From Hemileia vastatrix (lineage: Eukaryota > Basidiomycota > Pucciniomycetes > Pucciniales > Zaghouaniaceae), in NCBI GenBank assembly GCA_030280995.1, contig JASXTE010000002.1:7795683-7859682 (forward strand): a stretch of 64,000 nt of DNA, written 5' to 3'. Of the stretch, positions 1-11,305 are shown in pieces. The notes below the pieces were generated by a model. It worked only from the letters and a program-made list of their open reading frames with translations, did not search any database and was not told where the DNA came from. The number at the start of each line of letters is the position of its first letter. The stretch's first letter is position 1. The position numbers and the translations under genes were made by a program.

Positions 1-173
1 GCTTCCATTCAGTTATCCTCACACTTTCACTATGTTTTCAATATAGATCCATTGTTATTTGTGTGATACTTCAAGTGAAAGTTCAGTATTACTTCAGTCT
101 GAGTTCCATCTGATTTCCATCTGACTTCAAGTTGCGGACTTGCTAGCAAGTCCTCCCCCTATATTGCGTGGTG
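1..173 (-). mobile_element. Terminus of a CACTA-like DNA transposon or MITE (cut by window edge)
   Basis: Read leftwards from 173, the sequence begins CACCACGCAATATAGGGGG and is followed by a perfect 18-bp palindrome at 136-153 (core TTGCTAGCAA). The next 110 bp hold subterminal repeats of the form GAACTCAGATGG. The same order of TIR, palindrome and subterminal repeats starts the complete 261-bp MITE at 23369-23629, so this is a homologous end in the opposite orientation. The rest lies outside the window, so it may be a MITE or the end of a larger element. The 144 bases from 174 to 317 show nothing recognisable. Confidence 0.8.
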
Positions 174-317
174 AAATTATTTGTTTTTCTTAAATAAAAT
201 GTTACTCTCTCTCATATCACTTTATAACATTTACCAAGCTGCTTTGAAAAAAAACAGAATACATAAAATTCAATATAAGATAGCTATATTACACAGAAGA
301 TCACCGTTATACCTAAG

Positions 318-1995
318 TTATGATGATGTTGATGCTCTATTAATTGATTCCCGAATCTTTACCAGATCAATATCAGCTCCAACCCCAAGTGACTCACGTT
401 CATTCACAGATAATCCTTGCAAAAATGTTGCTGAATAGCAATTCTTGGGGAGGTATTTGGGAACATTGAATATACCATTTTGTGCAACTGTCCTTTCTGA
501 TGACCGTGAATATGTTTTTAATGCTGATTTTTTTTGAGCTGGTGTATGGGCTAAGTCCTTTGTCATCTTATCCATTTTTTTAAACAAATCATTGAGTTCA
601 GGATTTCGCAATCCAGGAATAGCTCGGATAGGTGCAGTTGGGGCTGGTGCTGGGCCTTCCTCGATATCAGAGATGCACCTAGTATCATGAAAAAGCACAA
701 CAAAACCTGGCACATCACTGCAGAGATCTCTTGCTAACTTGTAGCGTGCACTAGCAATCTGAATTCCAACTAAATCAGCTTCATAATAACAAAAAGCAAA
801 GTAAAATAAAAAACTTACCTTGGTCCGATAACGTTTTACTTGTGCCCTTGCCCTCTTTTCAATCTTTTCTCTTGCTACCCTTTCCTCTTCTTGCCCAAAC
901 AACCTTATCATCTCCTTCCCCTTATTAACTACCCATTTCTCAATAACACATTGAGTGAACTGAAACTTTGACTGATCGATTGTATTCAAGGTGGTGAGCC
1001 ATCTGGTACAGTGGTCGCATACTATGCTTCCCATGACTTGATTCCAAGTTGATTCTGAAAAATCACGGCAAGTCCAATCAAACGCGAATTTCCGAAAACC
1101 TTTTTCTTGCAATTCACGCTCTAAGTTTCTTTTGACAGAAAGTGGGATCGGTGCTCCTCCTTTTAGTCCTCGAGGCTCAGGTGCTGGAAAAAATTCGGGT
1201 AGTCGAATTTTGGATCGCAAGAAGGCTATAGAATTGGTTATCAGAAATTGTCGATCAGCTGCAGAATTGGCACGGTTAGAAGATTGGACTTGGGTTAGGA
1301 CAGTTTGAATGGTTTTTAGTTTGAATTGGCTCCAATCTTTCCAATTTTCAATCTCCAAAGGTGTTGGGCTCGCAGGATATTTTGATATTTGTGTTGGTCC
1401 CCCAAGACAATACTTCAAAAAGTGGTAAATATTTCTATTTAGACTGTCCGAGCTCCTGGGAACATCATTCCTTCTAACTAAGCCTCTTACAGCCCTTAAC
1501 CCCCGTTCTCGCTCATGAGACTCTGCTGAATTGAGTCTGTGGTAATCACTGATACCCATAATGATTGAGGGATTCACTAACAATTCAAATAAGTTAATTA
1601 AATTGGTTATTTTTCAATAAAAGAATACACTACAAATTTTACTTACCTGCTCCACTTGTGCTTGCTCCTTGGTTAGGCTGAGCAGATGATGATTGGTCTC
1701 CGAAAAATTCCCTCAATACTTCACTAGCCCAATCTCTTCCTAGCTGATCAGCTTGCTGATCAGCACTTTCAGAAGCAGAAGGATGATTGGGATTAAAATT
1801 TCTCGGTTCTGAATGAGACTCTTGGCCTGGATTGGGATTAGGTGGTGGGTTAGGATTAGGTGGTACAGATTGAGATGCATCTGGAGGTGGATCAGCAGAG
1901 GGTGGTGGAGGAGTATTTCCAGTATTAGTATGTTGAGGCGGAAAACAATCAGAATCGGTTGGGTCAACAGACATCCCTTCAAAATTATCATCCAT
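318..1995 (-). CDS. Transposon-encoded accessory protein, 515 aa, unknown function (three exons)
   Basis: The model is complement(join(318..758, 819..1576, 1647..1995)). The lengths 441+758+349 = 1548 nt give 515 aa plus stop. The start is an ATG at 1995. Both introns have GTAAGT donors and AG acceptors (70 and 60 nt). The 60-nt intron is also open in frame, so a 535-aa unspliced form is possible. The N-terminus is rich in Pro, Asn and Ser (residues about 20-75). The middle carries a basic, charged helix ending in KRYRTK. The C-terminus contains NVPKYLPKNCYS. I do not recognise a named domain. A paralogue lies at 6876-7997 with matching blocks (a WNQV motif, the basic helix, and VP..LP..CYS) and an intron at the equivalent place after the basic helix. 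It lies 418 bp downstream of the transposase stop on the same strand. A role like TnpA, the DNA-binding partner protein of plant CACTA elements, is a guess. Confidence 0.75.
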
Positions 1996-2412
1996 AATGA
2001 ACTGTAATAAAATAAAATAAAATAAAAATAATCAGTTGTTAAAATTTATACCTATCAAAGCTAAAGTAAAAAAAGATACTATGTATATAGTCTTGTAAAC
2101 GTGTATGTTCTCTTGTCGAAAAATAAAGTGAATAATATATAGCTATCAGCTAAAGTTGGAAGGTCAAACTATTTATAGTAGATGAATGAGCAAGAAGATC
2201 ATTCATTAAGTAAAAATTTTATCATATTTCTCATTATCATGATTTTATTTCTTTCATTCTTACATTTAAGATAAAAATGACTCATTGAAAGCATGGGTTC
2301 TCTCGCAATAAAAGCAACCAAAGTAATTGTTCACTGGTTTATGATAAGGTAAGTTGGATGCATTGCATTTTTTAATCGAGCATTGAATTATTTCTTTCAC
2401 CATTTACAAATA

Positions 2413-5400
2413 TCACCAATCCTACAAATTTCCCCAATTCCAAATTAACACAAAGATGTTAGTCAACAGAAAATAAATTTGATTAATTTTTTCACTCACT
2501 ACTGTCTGCAGTCCAATGGCAGTGACAACCTCGTCTTTGATTCCAAACATTCCTTTTTTGTGCTTGACAGTAGCTGCATGTCCAATTATTGCATCTTTCT
2601 TAGTCACAATTTGAGTTGCTTTGGCTACTCTTACTAACCGACAATGCACTTGTGGGAAAAGCTCATAGGGATCCTTTGATGTTTCTTCTGGACGGAGCTC
2701 TTTGAAAGGACTTACTATTAAATATATTTGATCAATCTCTTCCTTTGATCTGAAAAGATCATCAATTTGCCCAAACTGGCTATCTTTTCCATAGTAGAAT
2801 TCAATTGTTGAATTAGCAATGTGTCGATGGTAACTAGTAAACCTCTTTCCATGTATCAATATGCTTGCTACATTTTCAACTACCCGATCCCCACTTTTCT
2901 CCAATGGTGTCAAAGCCCGTCTTGAAGTTTCTTTTCCCATTCGTGCCCTTACCCATTTAGTAAATAATGCCATACTTAGATGGATCCATTTGTTTTGTTT
3001 ATCGAGATCAATATGGATTTTTTTAGTCTCACATTGATCATTATCTTCAGCTTCACCAAGATCTAATACCCTAGACTTCCGATACCAATGTTTGAGCATT
3101 GTTAGCGGTATCTCTCCTGTGGTAAATATTAATAAATTAGCACAGCTGAGTTTTTAAATCATTTCTTACAAACATTACATACGTGGATGGTGATTGTTTG
3201 GAATTTCAGATAATATATGATTCACCCGCTCTCCAGACCAAGTAGCTGTACCTGATGGTGGACCAAGACGCTTTATCATTTCAGGATAATGTTGAGTGAT
3301 ATGCAGATTTGGCTTTGCATTAATATTCTTCCAACCCTCTTCAAGGCACTCACGATACTCTAACAGAAATTGATCTAGATCTTTAAGCTCATTAGTCTGT
3401 ATATTTTTTAATGTCAAAAAATTGGTGATCGAGCATAATGTTACAAGTGACTTGAGAAGATAATATTCTCTTGGTTTATCAGCTGAGGAAGCTGAAGATT
3501 CAGATTCTTTAAATTTTTCAAACCAAAGGGGTATAAGTGACAAAGGGAAGTAGAGAGTATACAGCATGTGCCATTCTGCTGCCTTGAGGGATCCTGCCTT
3601 TTTAGATCCTACTGATTTTGGAACTCGTGTTAGCCAGGAAGGTCTTCTTACTTGATCAATCATCTTCCATACAACCTGTAGCTCTGCTGCTGTGATTCGT
3701 GGATTACTACTACCTTCATTTTCTTTCTCCTTACCTTTCCTTTTATTTTCTTCATCTCTAGCTTTCTCATTTGATGAGTGAGATCCTTCACTCTGTGATA
3801 TGCTAATGCTTCTTTGCCTTAAGTTATACAATGAATTCCTACTGTCACTGCTTTGAGACTGTACTGAGGCCACATCGCTATATGGAGGAATAAATTTGGA
3901 GCTGGATGACCTACTCTGGCTTCTTGATCGATTTGTTCCCAATCCTTCATTATCTAGTCCATGATGACTTGATGACTGTCTTGAACTCGTACGTCTTTTC
4001 CGCTTGTGCTGTCTCGTGTGTCCTGTATCGTCATCATCATTATTCGTGGTGCTTAAGCTACTTCTACGTTTTTTCGAATGTTTGTGCAGTGAAGTATCAG
4101 AAAAGAAATCATCATCTTCTTCTCTTACATGCCAATTTTTATCCTTTTCCAGCTTTCTTTCTAGATCTTTTGCTGCATTTTGGATTTGAAAATAGCTTAG
4201 ACTGTGATCTTTTAGGTTGCCAAGCATATGTGAATGCATAACATCAATTGAGCAATATTCAGTTGGACGCCAATATTCAAGGTTATTCAGCTCACTCCAT
4301 CGTACCCCATGATTTTGAACAATTGATACACGCTCCCAATGTGACTTAGAATTTTTCCACTTTGTTTCCCAGCACATATGATCCTCATGATTCCGTAATG
4401 AAAAATTTCCCACATTCTTTTCACTAATTTCATCTTTAGAGATATTACAGAAAGAGCAGAACATTTTTGCAGAGTGACTCGAAAAGCCAGCCAATTTTCG
4501 TATTGCAGGAATGTCACCTATCAAAGAGAACAATGCAACTCTTAATTTCCGGCCTCGTGGATAAAGATGTGTCTTTTCAATCAATATACCATCCCATAGA
4601 GTTTGTAGATCATTAACCAGTGGTTTTAGAAGGTGATTAAGCTGTTCACTTGTGGGTTCTGTTGGTCCGGGTATAATAGAATACAAAAAAAGATTTTCCA
4701 TTTTGTATCTATCTTCTTGAGGTAGGTTCATACACACCATCATAATATTGCCTACAGACTTCTGATGACCTCCAATCCTATTGCCACCAGGCCTAAACCA
4801 GTCGACATATAAAGTAAACATTAAGTTGCCTGAAGTTATCGTATATTCATCATCATTGCTATCCAGAGCTGGAGTGGTTATGGGAAAGTTTTTCCAAATT
4901 GAACCATCACAAACATCCTTCATCAAATCACACTCTACACGTTCTGCCACAGGGGTTTTCTTCTCAATCAGAAGCTCAAATTTGAACAGTTTGATCTTTT
5001 CCTTAAGCCAGTCGATAAAAGAATGGTGATGAAATGTTTTAAGAGATAAGTATTTTACATGTTCTTGATGTTCCTCCATCAAATACAGCCTTTCATCACA
5101 TTTAACTGCAATTTGTCCTGCTCCAAACATTTTTAAATAGCGCTTTGATGATGAAAGAAACGGTTGATTGCAACATAGTATAGATGGTTGAGATTCAGAG
5201 TTATACTCATAAAGAGCAAAGCATTTAGGACAGCATGTTTTAGTGAAAAATGATTGATTGAGCTTTAATCGACTAAAAACTGTATCTATCGAGCGTGGGA
5301 CCAGGCGGACAATGCTATCAGAATCCAGTATTCCACTATCACCTAGAAGTTTGAGCTTCTTAATTTCTTCATCCAAAAATTGAGTACAACCTTCTTTGCT

Positions 5401-5800
5401 CAAATGATGAATCAGAGAAAGCTTTGCTGCCTGCCACATAATTATTTGGCTATACCGTTCCCCAAGATTTGAGTTTCTAGAGACTGTTGAAGATACTTCT
5501 GCCCCCAATAGCAACTGCCCCTATGTAATAAATCATTGAAACATCATAAAGACTTTAATTCTCACATTGAACTATAGATATACAGCTTACTGTTTCTGTG
5601 GAGCGGGAACTTCCAATGTTAAGTGGATTGTTGGAAGAAATAACCATCTGGGCCTTCCTATTTCTTTCCTCTTGATGTTTTGCATAAGAATTAGAGCTTT
5701 TGAAAGCCATACCAACTTCAAAGGACCCAGAAGAAGTTTGATACTTTCTATTGACACATCCAAGATCTTGACATTGACATACATGAAAAAATGGAGGCAT
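2413..5800 (-). CDS. Tnp2-like (CACTA/Plavaka-type) transposase, 1057 aa, four exons
   Basis: The model is complement(join(2413..2421, 2500..3116, 3183..5520, 5591..5800)), 3174 nt and in frame throughout. The introns are 78, 66 and 70 nt with GTGAGT, GTATGT and GTAAGC donors. The start is the ATG at 5800, giving MPPFFHVCQCQDLGC, a Cys-rich N-terminus usual for fungal Tnp2 proteins. A zinc-ribbon-like CCPKC...CC pair follows. Catalytic-core blocks in order are YVDWFRPGGN (first Asp), GDIPA...CSFC (second Asp with a Cys pair), CSIDVMHSHMLGNLKDH, and WSGERVNH (candidate Glu). The C-terminal exon opens with IPLTMLKHWYRKSR, a typical Tnp2 tail. A Ser/Arg/Lys-rich stretch interrupts the core at plus-strand positions about 3720-4090 and probably holds nuclear localisation signals. 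It would cut and paste the element by binding its ends in the nucleus. The intact frame suggests recent activity. Confidence 0.87.
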
Positions 5801-6875
5801 TGTAATTGTGATAATTGTAGGAATAAGTTAGCTATTCAAAGTTACCGATTGAAGGTATTCCTTTTTTTGAAAGGCACTAGCTAATATAAGCTACATTTTT
5901 TTATCAAAAGAATATGATGGAATATGTGTTGAAATTATTTAAGTTTAAATGTTTAATTTTTAATCGGATAAATTATATATTAATTTAAAGTTATGCAGTC
6001 TACTTTATTTGTATTCTGTATACTCTCTGCATTTGTACAACAATGCATGCATGTTTATCAGAATATTTTCTATCATAGAAAAAATTCTGTTGTACGCACA
6101 AGCATCTTAATTATTTTTCTATCAAATGCCTTCTGAGTTATATCTAACTACCCTATAATTATTTGCTTTTGATAAAAATTCTTAGTTATGGACTATAAGA
6201 AAATTAATCCATATTTTTAACATAATTATTTAAAAAATTACCCCAAAAATCAAAGTTAAACCCAAAAATAAGTTTAATATTTTGTAAAAAACAATCACAA
6301 ACATATTTCTTTCAACTTGAAAATTGGTCTGTACTAGGTAGAATTTTCTATAAAGAAAAAATCAAAAATACTCAAATAATAGATGCTACAAAAGTGTAAA
6401 CCTTAAAGAATTACATAAAAGCTGAAACCTTGTATAAATTTTCATACATAAATGCGATGAAGTGACACTCTAGTCTATTTATTCAGGTTGAAAAAAATTA
6501 CTCAAAAGAATATGTATTACTATCATATTGGACCAAAAATAATTTTTTGGTAATCAAAAAATGAACATAGCCTCACATTTAACAAATTATTTTTGTGGAA
6601 GAATTTTTTGAAAAGAAAAAAAAATCCGTTTCTTAAATGAGTCTGCTTTTATCACATAATCATTCTCTTTATTTTATACCATTCCTTTTGAGTTCAAGTT
6701 GCATATAAAAATATAATTTATGCATATTATAATTCCATAAAGTCGAAATATTTCTTATTCTTAATTTTTGTGATATTTCTCCTTAAATCAACTTTGATCA
6801 TAAAGTTTTGGAGCTCAACAATTTATCCTTCCTCTTTGTTTAATTTAATTGAACACTTTCTTAATCTAATTATTT
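5801..6875. promoter_or_regulatory. Divergent intergenic region between transposase and 350-aa gene
   Basis: This 1.07-kb strongly AT-rich gap lies between two start codons that point away from each other, so it should contain both promoters. No long ORF, clear repeat or terminal motif was seen. The promoter role is inferred from position only. Confidence 0.4.
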
Positions 6876-7997
6876 ATGAACCCTAGTAGCTCTTACTTTC
6901 CTCATGGAAACCTGCCCACAAACACAAGAACACTTAATAGAATTTTTAATGAGACTTTGCCTCCATTCAATTCTCACATTTGTAGATCTATACACAATTT
7001 TTGTCGTTCACTTTTGGATATGTCACCAGAATCAAATGGATGGAAACAAAACCCTATTGAAGAGCAATTAGACAGATTTTCATCATTCGACATGAATTCT
7101 TGCAACATTGCCTTTGAACTACCTCATCCAGAATCAAATTCAGCCGTTTCAGAAAAGTTTCCACCAATTTTCCGTGAATCTTTTATTGAGCACCTTCGCA
7201 TGTGTGGTTTCCCAGGATCAACTTTCGCTTGGAACCTAGATTGGTTTGACAAATGGAACCAGGTCTTGGCAAATATTCTCATTAAACACTGGGACAATGC
7301 CTTAAAAACCAATAATTTGATTGCATATCCAATTGACTCAACTCAAATTAGCTTCTCAAATCAAATAGGAGTTCTTCACCGTTGGTTTTTAGGTCATGCT
7401 GATAGATTAAGACTTGGGAAGGATTCTCATAGCTCTCAAGAAATAATCAAAGTGAGAAAGCATAAATATAGAATAAAAAAAAAAGTATGAAAATCCCTTT
7501 TTTTTCAACCGTTTTTATTTATGACCTTTATTTCAAATAACAAAGATTCTTAGAATTCAGTTAACCGAACTAAACTTCTTAAACAACTTCCACATTGTGA
7601 AACTTATCACAACCTTTTCACAAACATCAAATGTTGTTCAGACACCGAAATTGATAATGATGGATCGTTAAGACGTATCTTAATGCAATGGAGGTCTGAA
7701 GATTTTTCTAAAGTTGCACAATATCTTGACCAACAACACTTTGATATTCGAGATAATTCAACCTACTCTGGCAGTGTGCTAAAGGACTTGGCCTTGTACA
7801 AAAGAATCAGTTTGGTTTCAACATTATCCCCTAACCTTAATCCTTCTCATGTCCCCCGGGGTTTGCCGAATGACTGTTATTCTCCCTTATATCTTGCATC
7901 TCTAAATCCTCAACAACTCAGACTTTTAAATCCTCAAAATCCCATAAATTTACCTGCTCTCCTTGAAATTCTTTGTTCCTCTAATGTGAGTGATTGA
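6876..7997 (+). CDS. Transposon-encoded accessory protein, 350 aa, paralogue of the 515-aa protein
   Basis: The model is join(6876..7484, 7554..7997), 1053 nt, phase-0 intron of 69 nt with donor GTATGA and acceptor TTAG. Residues about 115-150 contain FIEHLRMCGF and KWNQVLANILIKHWDNA. These match the ELQEKGF and WNQV...HCTRW blocks of the 515-aa protein. Both proteins then have a basic helix (here KHKYRIKKK) directly before the intron, and both end with VP..LP..CYS and a Leu-rich tail. The shared intron place supports common origin by duplication rather than chance similarity. This copy lacks the Pro-rich N-terminal extension and is on the opposite strand, convergent with the SNF2 gene (166 bp between stops). 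Function is unknown; no catalytic motif was seen. Confidence 0.72.
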
Positions 7998-8163
7998 CAA
8001 ACTCCCTTAATAATAGGTTTGCACACTCATACTCCTCATTTCCACTGTTTGGGACACTTAGCCTTGAAAACAAAAACATAATTTTAATGATTACTATTAT
8101 CATTAAAATTTATAGAAATGAAATTTGGCTTACATTGTTAGCTCCATTTTTTTCCTTTGAATC

Positions 8164-10410
8164 TTATACATGCTGAATTCTATACTTCCTTGTACAAAAA
8201 TAATTCAAAACATTTACTTCATTTTGCTGCCCCATTCTATACAGCCGATCAACAGCCTGTTGCTCAACTGCTGGATTCCAATTTGGCTCCTATTTCAACA
8301 TTGAACATATAAAAAATTTAATATTTTTGTTCTTAATATGAAATAAAAGACATTGAGCTCACCATTATATATACATTTTGAGCACACCTGAGATCTATAC
8401 CCACTCCTGCAGCCTTAATCGTTCCAACCAAAACTTGGCAATTTTTATTAAAATGGAATTCATGCATATTTTTGTCTCGCTTTGTCCGGCTGAGTTCACC
8501 CGTAAGCTGGGTATACCTAATATTGTGGTCATCTAAAGCCATTTTTATTCTATTTTGAAATATTAGAAAATTGTTTTTAATAAGCCAACACAATTTTGTA
8601 AAACAATTCATTATAGAATCACTTACATCTGCAAAAAGTCTGCAAAGTTGGAGAATATAACAGCTTTTGGAAAATTTATATCCCTTTCACCAGACAAAAA
8701 GTTTTTTAAGTGGCCTATAAGATGACAAATCTTTGCGGAATGCTGCCAGGTGAAATCAAAAGTTGGAGTTTCATCCAGATTTTTGTAGATTGGATGGTTG
8801 CAGAATTTTCTTAAAATCATCAGCTCTCTTAGAAACTCAGATGAGTCCCAAGGGAAGTCAGTGCTTCTGGAGGGCCCATATCGCTCAGTGAATCCTTCTT
8901 GAAGCACATCAAGTTTAGACCTCCATGGATCTGCTAATTGAACCGATATCCCCCTTTGAATCTTTTTTGGAAGAGACAAAATTGCATCCTTTGTTCTACG
9001 TAGGCTTATGACTTTCATTAAGTGATTGATTGATTTAATAGAATTAGCCTTTCCTTTTTGCAAACCTGGAAAAAGGAAATTCTTCCATAACCAGTCTTCT
9101 TGCCACTTTTCGATTCTAAGAAAAAATATGAGACTTTGAAGGTCAGTGGGCCTGTTCTGAAGTGGAGTTCCAGTCAAGCATAGTCGGTGTTGGGATTCCA
9201 AGTCAAATATTGTTTGAGCCCTCTGCGAGTAAGGATTTTTAATGTAACTAAAAGAATATTTATAAAAATTGATAATAAAAATTAAGTTTTAAGTTTTAGA
9301 TATAGAAATGGGCACTAACTGAGCTTCATCTAAAACAACTCTATACCAAAAGAGCATTTGAGTCACCGGTATCTTTTTTTGGCTTTGATTTTTTGACATC
9401 GTTGGGCTAGCTATTTCATAGGTCGTTAAAACAATAGCAGTGTCCTGTAGCTCATTGACATTAGTATTTTGACAATCCTTCCCATAAAGAACCTTGAAAG
9501 GAAGTGCATTATCTTCAAAGTGCACACTTATTTCATTGATCCAATTCGATAGTGTTGCCAGGGGGCATATAATCAGTGTGGCTGAACTCCGATTAATACC
9601 TTCTTGATTTTCTGATACCTGGAATTGTCTTGCTTCACCTTGAGTTGCACTTATAAGAGAAAGAGTTGAAAGTGTCTTTCCCAAACCCATATCATCAGCA
9701 AGTATTGACCCGTTTCCTTCAGGCGGCAATTGATTGTTAGGAAACTGATCTTTATAGTCATCGAATCCAGTTCTAAGCCAATGGTTGTCCTGGTGCCTCC
9801 ACATGATATCCAACTTTTCCTTTAACATTCGTTCATTGTCAATCATAAAATTTATTGCTTGAAGTTGATGTGTTTTGAGAACTGTTTTGATTCCTCGGAT
9901 AAGTTGATCAGCTTTCCAATCTTGAGTACTCTGAGATATTTGGAAAGAGCCTTCAAAAATTACATGCGGGATATTAAAAAAGATAGTGGAGTCGTAGTTC
10001 AGGATTGGACATAAATCGATTTGTGCAGAAGAAAATGCTTCTTTAGCAAGACTGATTAGTGTACTTGAAGAAAAGAGGCATCCCCAAAGTTGATACTGAT
10101 TACCAAAAACTGGAACCAAGTAAGCATGAAAATAGAAAGGCTTCATAGGATTCAAGGCACTTCTTTGGTTTAAATGGTGAGATCCAGAGCCAATGTCACC
10201 CAATAGTGGTCCAATGTGCTGACTCTGCACTTGAGAAAGATTACCAACAAGGGTTGGTTTTCTTTCTTCAAATAGTCCAAAAATATGAACATTCAAATGG
10301 CCTCGCTGTAAAATCGTGGGGGTCGGTGAGTTTTGAAATCTTGAAATTACATTCATATAAATTTGATCGATTGTTATTGAGAACTGTCCAACACATCTGA
10401 GACTTGACAT
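8164..10410 (-). CDS. SNF2-family DNA-dependent ATPase (Rad5/Rad16-like), 674 aa, four exons
   Basis: The model is complement(join(8164..8289, 8363..8549, 8627..9247, 9320..10410)), 2025 nt and in frame. The introns are 72-77 nt with GTTAGT, GTAAGT and GTGAGC donors. Motifs in order are Walker A in DDMGLGKTLSTLSL (near residue 240), a DEAH box (near 363) whose His codon is split by the first intron, CLTGTPLQNR (motif III), SLRRTKD, FSNFADFL, TIKAAGVGIDL (motif V), and QQAVDRLYRMGQ (motif VI). Members of this class use ATP to translocate on DNA and remodel nucleosomes or assist repair. There is no RING finger between the lobes and the C-terminus is short, ending soon after motif VI, unlike cellular Rad5/HLTF. 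The gene sits between the accessory ORF and the right terminus of the CACTA-like block, so it looks like cargo or a working part of the transposon. All core motifs are preserved. Confidence 0.85.
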
Positions 10411-11267
10411 ATTAAGTAAGAATAGTATCTGAAGATAGTGGTTGTTAAAAGATGAATTGAAGCAAAAAATGAAGAATCAGTTTTGAATAAAACGACAAAA
10501 TAACTTTTTAGCATATGCTATGCTAAGCTCATAATTCTTTCACATGTATTATTATTATCTTTTTAATAAATATTGGAAGTAAATCAATGATAACTGAAAT
10601 GAATAATATGTCTTAAAAATAAATCTTGAGCCTATAGAGTAAATTTTGGTTTGTGGAGGAAGATAAATTTTCTCAATAAAAATGTGCATTATTGTTACAT
10701 TATAATCACAAAATAGAATAATTTCACTCTTATTACACTTATTTATGTTTCTGTCTAATAGTAAAATGCTTTAGATGTCAGTTCAAAATCCAAATTGAAA
10801 CTACTACCTAGAACGATATCTTGATACTAACATACTTTTTGTAAGTCTTTGGAAAGACACTTATGGTGATCTCAATAATATTAAAATTGATTTGAATTGT
10901 ATGTTTTATCAAATATCTATGTAGTCTAGTGTAATAAGTGAGATACTACAGTTTAACCTTCTGTTACCAACTTGGCAAGAAAATATATGTAGATATTCTT
11001 AGAACGAATATCAAATTTTGCTTTCCACAAGATGGGAAAGTGAATATTATGATATGTTAAGTGATATGTTCAAGCTTTTCTCAATCTGTGCTCAGCTCAA
11101 AATCAAAGTAATCACCAAGCTCCAAGAAACCTGTGATTGAGTTTGGTTGAACCTAGGTCTAACTGATTACCAAATCTTTGTCCAATTAATTTAAATCTGG
11201 TTTCACAATGAACTCCCAACAGCCTTCCAACAGCTTTCCAACCACTTCCCAACATTTTTAAATGAGG
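10411..11267. other. Non-coding subterminal region of the CACTA-like block
   Basis: The first 700 bp upstream of the SNF2 start are AT-rich with no convincing gene. The last 50 bp hold short CTTCCAAC-type direct repeats next to the terminal palindrome, as expected for transposase or accessory-protein binding sites. The 67-codon frame at 11112-11315 crosses the terminus and is not a gene. Confidence 0.5.
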
Positions 11268-11305
11268 GGTATTGCTAGCAATACCCCCCCAAATTTTCTG
11301 TGGTG

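Larger units (their letters stand above)
174..11305. mobile_element. Large four-gene CACTA-like (Tnp2) transposon block, right terminus at 11305
   Basis: The right end, read leftwards from 11305, is CACCACAGAAAATTTGGGGG followed by a perfect 18-bp palindrome at 11268-11285. This is the same plan as the MITE ends but with a different outer palindrome sequence and the same TTGCTAGCAA core. Subterminal direct repeats (CTTCCAAC-like) lie at about 11217-11255. The block carries four genes with intact spliced frames: accessory protein, Tnp2-like transposase, paralogous accessory protein and SNF2 helicase. Immediately to the right, Harbinger sequence resumes just past an ORF1 stop codon, so the block is inserted in an older element. 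No matching left terminus is visible, so the left limit and membership of all four genes in one element are inferred. Confidence 0.65.

Noticed and set aside
3906..4241. 111-codon plus-strand frame inside the Tnp2 gene
   Set aside because: It lies antisense to the Ser/Arg-rich part of a well-supported exon and has no recognisable features.
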